From assembly GCA_025602905.1 (NCBI GenBank), contig JAHLKI010000075.1:1-31640 (forward strand): a DNA stretch of 31,640 bases. The letters run 5' to 3'. The notes under the pieces are model-generated. The model had not been told where the DNA came from. It saw only the letters and a program-made list of their open reading frames with translations, and ran no database searches. The number at the start of each line of letters is the position of its first letter. Positions within the stretch are counted from its first letter, which is position 1. This DNA is from Phlyctochytrium arcticum. Taxonomy: Eukaryota > Chytridiomycota > Chytridiomycetes > Chytridiales > Chytridiaceae. Both the position numbers and the translations under genes were made by a program. Shown here in pieces: positions 29,249-31,640 of this stretch.

Positions 29249-29305
29249 GGAGGTCGACCCACCACCAAACAGTATGTATATACATTTTGGAGCAGGTCGA
29301 CCTCC
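29249..29305. repeat. Inverted repeat with a central palindrome
   Basis: GGAGGTCGACC (29249-29259) pairs perfectly with GGTCGACCTCC (29295-29305). Between them lies the perfect palindrome TGTATATACA (29275-29284). The symmetry suggests a protein-binding site or foldback element. Confidence 0.55.
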
Positions 29306-29767
29306 ATTACGGCAATCGATCCTAACGAGGCTTGCATCTACTTCCGCGAAACCTTTCGCTACCTCTCGCCTCCTTACAGATTCTGCTCACGACGCATATT
29401 GGCGTAGATCCCGTTCATCCGAAGCTGTCGACTCATTTGCATCTGTCTTGTTATTATTCAATGAACAGGGTCGCAGTAAGGCCTGTGGCTACCAACCGGT
29501 CATTGGGCCACTGCTTCTCCACCCGAAGCGCCGGAGGAGAGGGCACGAAAGGGCGAAGCCCACGAAGGCCAGTCGTCGACCTCCCTGCGGCTGCGGTGCG
29601 GGTTTAAAAGCATGACCTGGGTACAGTTGTCAAAAGCAGTGACATTCCCTTTTTGAAAATCGGCGTAGCGCAACACAGGCTTCATGTCCGACACAGGGAG
29701 AATTTGTACAGCACGTTCCAGGCTGGATGCCATGTCTTATTGGAGTCTGGAAAAACTACTACAACAA

Positions 29768-30013
29768 CTATGCCTTTGAACTAGGAGCTACTCCAGTGCC
29801 CCTTGACCGGACGTAGCAGTATATCAAACCACCCAAGACCAGGATTCCGCTAACGGACCCAAACAGTGCCCCGATGATCTTCCCAATGGAACTTGTGATG
29901 ACGATAGGGCTCGGCCACTTGATTATCTTTTGGGGTCTATTTTTAGAACAGCCAGGTATCGTTGACCAATTTTTGAGTGGCAGTAAGCCAGCATATGCCG
30001 ACTTTCTATGCCA
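29768..30013 (-). pseudogene. Orphan C-terminal exon of a type I membrane protein
   Basis: On the minus strand a frame open from 30013 to a TAG at 29770-29768 encodes a basic/Pro linker (KNRPQKIIKWPSP), a single membrane helix (IIGALFGSVSGILVLGGLIYCYV) and a short tail (RSRGTGVAPSSKA). This is the same end-architecture as the gene at 27380-28295, but the sequence is different. No upstream exons are evident: the DNA that should carry them encodes an intact protein on the other strand from 30131. I read it as a truncated relative, or the last exon of a gene whose structure I cannot resolve. The exon's upstream edge is not determined. Confidence 0.45.
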
Positions 30014-30130
30014 TCAAGCGATTTGAGGAATAACTTATCAAGGTCAGACAAGGTTGAACCTCGCCTCGCCTCACTCCTGAGCTGGCGATGTGCTGACCTG
30101 ACACGCTGCATAACGAATAGGCTCGCTATC

Positions 30131-31291
30131 ATGAAAGCTAGCGCGTGTTGGTGGATGATCGCCAGTTACGCCTACGTCCATCCCAGCATGGCGCAGGGGT
30201 CGGCAGACATCACGATGGACTTTAACCCCATAAATTGCACTGAATTCAACAGCTATTCATACGGGGGCCTATCAGTGGATCTTGCGGCTTTCGGGACGGT
30301 GAATTTGCTTCCCACCGCAAATATCTTAGGTCTTAAGCCTTGGGGTAAATTCCTGGCGAGCATGCAAGTGAAACCGTCGCCGCAAGCTCCCCAGAGCTCG
30401 TACAGTATCTCTTCAAGCACCGAAAACGCTCAGAGAAACCTCATAAGCTCTGGTATCTGTTCTGACACTGGTCTGCTGTTCGGCGATGTGTCCACATCTA
30501 GACTCCAGTTGTCTTGCCCCAACAGCGGACCGTGCAAGGTGCAATTCAGCCCGTACATGGCCTGGGGAATCTCGTCCCCGACGCAGAAGCCGAACAGATT
30601 CTGTTCAACCCAATACCCTGACCGGTACATCCTGTCGAACGACGTGGAATACTGCTGCAACTCAGCGGATGCTATACCGAAGCTGGTGAACACAGATCCG
30701 TACAAAGGATTCGTTCAGTGCACCGCGCAAACTACAGATGACCGGGCGACTTCAATCAAGTCAAGCAACGCTGCAAGTCCTGCCTCTTCACCTAACCAAT
30801 CAGCCTCGCCTTCCGCATCTGCTTTACCTACGAAGTCGTCTTTGCCAGCCGCGCCTGCATCGTCCCCTTCGAATTCACCATTGACTCGCCAGCTGAAAAG
30901 CGGCAGCTACGTGCGTTCAACTAGAACTTGCACAAACGTCCAATACGACACCTGCAGCGATTTGTGTGCCAGCAAATACGATGTGAGGATCAGCAGTAGT
31001 ATATTCCTGGCGACATCAAAAGCCACAAACCTACCGTCCGGGTGCTCCTGCTATGACTTGGTGGGGAACATTCAAAACGGACAAGGCAGTGGCACCGGCA
31101 CCGTACTCGAACGGGGCGCAACCTGGACAGCAATCAAGAACATGGAGAATATTGACATTAAGGAGTCCATTGACGGAGGCAGCTGCCTGAGCACATACGC
31201 TGAATCTAGCGGAGGCAACTCACTGCAAGCCCCAAAACTAGCTACCACTGCGTTCCTCGCCGTCATACTAGCTGCTTGTAGTATCGCGTAG
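30131..31291 (+). CDS. Secreted Cys-rich, Ser/Pro/Ala-linker protein, probably GPI-anchored
   Basis: The protein has 386 residues in one exon. I start at the ATG at 30131 because a signal peptide follows at once (MKASACWWMIASYAYVHPSM then AQG); the frame extends upstream to 30008 but that part is charged. Outer domain 1 (about 30-200) carries about ten cysteines. A Ser/Pro/Ala-rich linker (about 208-252), likely O-glycosylated, joins it to domain 2 (about 260-355) with CTNVQYDTCSDLC and GCSC motifs, recalling the spacing of WSC-type carbohydrate-binding domains; that comparison is tentative. A GPI-type end follows: small residues SSGGNS near 359-364, then a hydrophobic tail to the last residue. 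It probably sits in the cell wall or outer membrane leaflet. No break is seen. Confidence 0.7.
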   Translation: MKASACWWMIASYAYVHPSMAQGSADITMDFNPINCTEFNSYSYGGLSVDLAAFGTVNLLPTANILGLKPWGKFLASMQVKPSPQAPQSSYSISSSTENAQRNLISSGICSDTGLLFGDVSTSRLQLSCPNSGPCKVQFSPYMAWGISSPTQKPNRFCSTQYPDRYILSNDVEYCCNSADAIPKLVNTDPYKGFVQCTAQTTDDRATSIKSSNAASPASSPNQSASPSASALPTKSSLPAAPASSPSNSPLTRQLKSGSYVRSTRTCTNVQYDTCSDLCASKYDVRISSSIFLATSKATNLPSGCSCYDLVGNIQNGQGSGTGTVLERGATWTAIKNMENIDIKESIDGGSCLSTYAESSGGNSLQAPKLATTAFLAVILAACSIA

Positions 31292-31640
31292 ATTTCCTTC
31301 GGATATCCAGGGGGGTTTCGACTTGGTAGCTCTGAATAACTAAACATATTGGACAGGCAACCTCGAGAACAAGCCCATTCGGCGGTTCATTTATACCGAC
31401 AAGCTTGAACACTAGTCGTAACGGAACGTGGTATCTACGGTCACTTTGCTTGGCCAGGTCCTCCCGCTTGTAACGCCGACGCCGCAGTAAGCGCTACCGC
31501 AAAGCATCGCGGCTGGAGACAAACGACACATGTAGATCCAAAATTTGGCTCGTCCGGCAGGGTGACCGGTGCTTAATGAGAGTGACAATACCGCTCTTAA
31601 AGGGCAGCACAGTTAAAAACTGCATGCTCGCGTGTGCTGC
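31292..31640. other. Right-end stretch with no recognised feature
   Basis: After the stop of the GPI-type protein gene there are 349 bases in which I see no convincing frame, repeat or RNA gene. It should include that gene's 3' UTR. Confidence 0.4.

Larger units (their letters stand above)
29085..29767. other. Unresolved stretch with two strong inverted repeats
   Basis: Several frames of 70-166 codons overlap on both strands (29115-29615 plus; 29337-29107 and 29733-29500 minus), but none shows a domain I recognise. The minus frame at 29733 starts MASSLERAVQILPV and could be a first exon. Two stem-loops, listed separately, lie at 29149-29210 and 29249-29305. The interval may hold decayed surface-protein exons. 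Confidence 0.3.

Noticed and set aside
29115..29615. Plus-strand frame of 166 codons as a gene
   Set aside because: It is low-complexity (Arg/Ser/Pro-rich), has no domain, spans both stem-loops and overlaps competing minus-strand frames.
1..31640. CRISPR arrays, rRNA or tRNA genes, bacterial operons
   Set aside because: No regularly spaced short repeats, cloverleaf with TTCRANNC-type box, or ribosomal RNA signatures were seen, and the introns and telomere repeats indicate a eukaryote.

Overview
This window looks like the subtelomere of a fungal chromosome, possibly an early-diverging fungus such as a chytrid relative; that lineage guess is weak. The reasons are TTAGGG-type telomere repeats, short GT-AG introns of 65-99 nt with CTAAC/CTAAT-like branch sites, a LINE of fungal/protist type and a totivirus-like insert. 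I ran no database search; family names come from motifs I recognise.

Bases 1-22230 are a nested array of one family of telomere-tailed non-LTR retrotransposons. On the minus strand lie a fragment (1-178) and element A (179-6835, with an intact 1074-aa ORF2). On the plus strand lie element B (6852-9466, 3' UTR only), a totivirus-like capsid insert (9467 to about 11725), element C (about 11725-18719, 5'-truncated ORF1 and intact 1073-aa ORF2) and element D (18720-22230, 5'-truncated and frameshifted). Every plus-strand copy ends in the same phase of telomere repeat, TCCTAACCCTAA, and abuts the next, 5'-truncated unit directly. This is what serial insertion into a chromosome end would leave. A and B face away from each other across a relict tract (TACCCTAACCCTAA at 6836-6849), and their 3' UTRs form inverted arms of equal length (2613 bp) that are almost identical. 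Both the LINE and the viral insert join their two ORFs by an ATGA stop/start overlap.

Bases 22231-31640 are mostly single-copy. A three-exon minus-strand gene (22339-23646) encodes a NYN-domain RNase-like protein. Next is a complete 3391-bp DNA transposon (24041-27431) with perfect 20-bp terminal inverted repeats and an 8-bp target duplication ACAGGTGG. It carries one transposase-like gene resembling DUF6589 proteins, with an N-terminal zinc-finger-like CxxC pair. The transposon landed in the last codons of a minus-strand gene for a cysteine-rich type I membrane protein (27380-28295), so that the TIR now supplies its last 16 residues and stop codon. Further right are a poorly resolved interval (28296-29767), a transmembrane C-terminal exon with no visible upstream gene, and an intact gene for a secreted, probably GPI-anchored, Ser/Pro/Ala-rich and Cys-rich protein (30131-31291).

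The most notable points are the capsid insert fused 5' of a LINE copy, best explained by template jumping of a telomere-directed reverse transcriptase; the head-to-head subtelomere junction; the self-contained TIR element that identifies an otherwise uncharacterised protein family as a likely transposase; and a deeply conserved double-hairpin block in the LINE 3' UTR.
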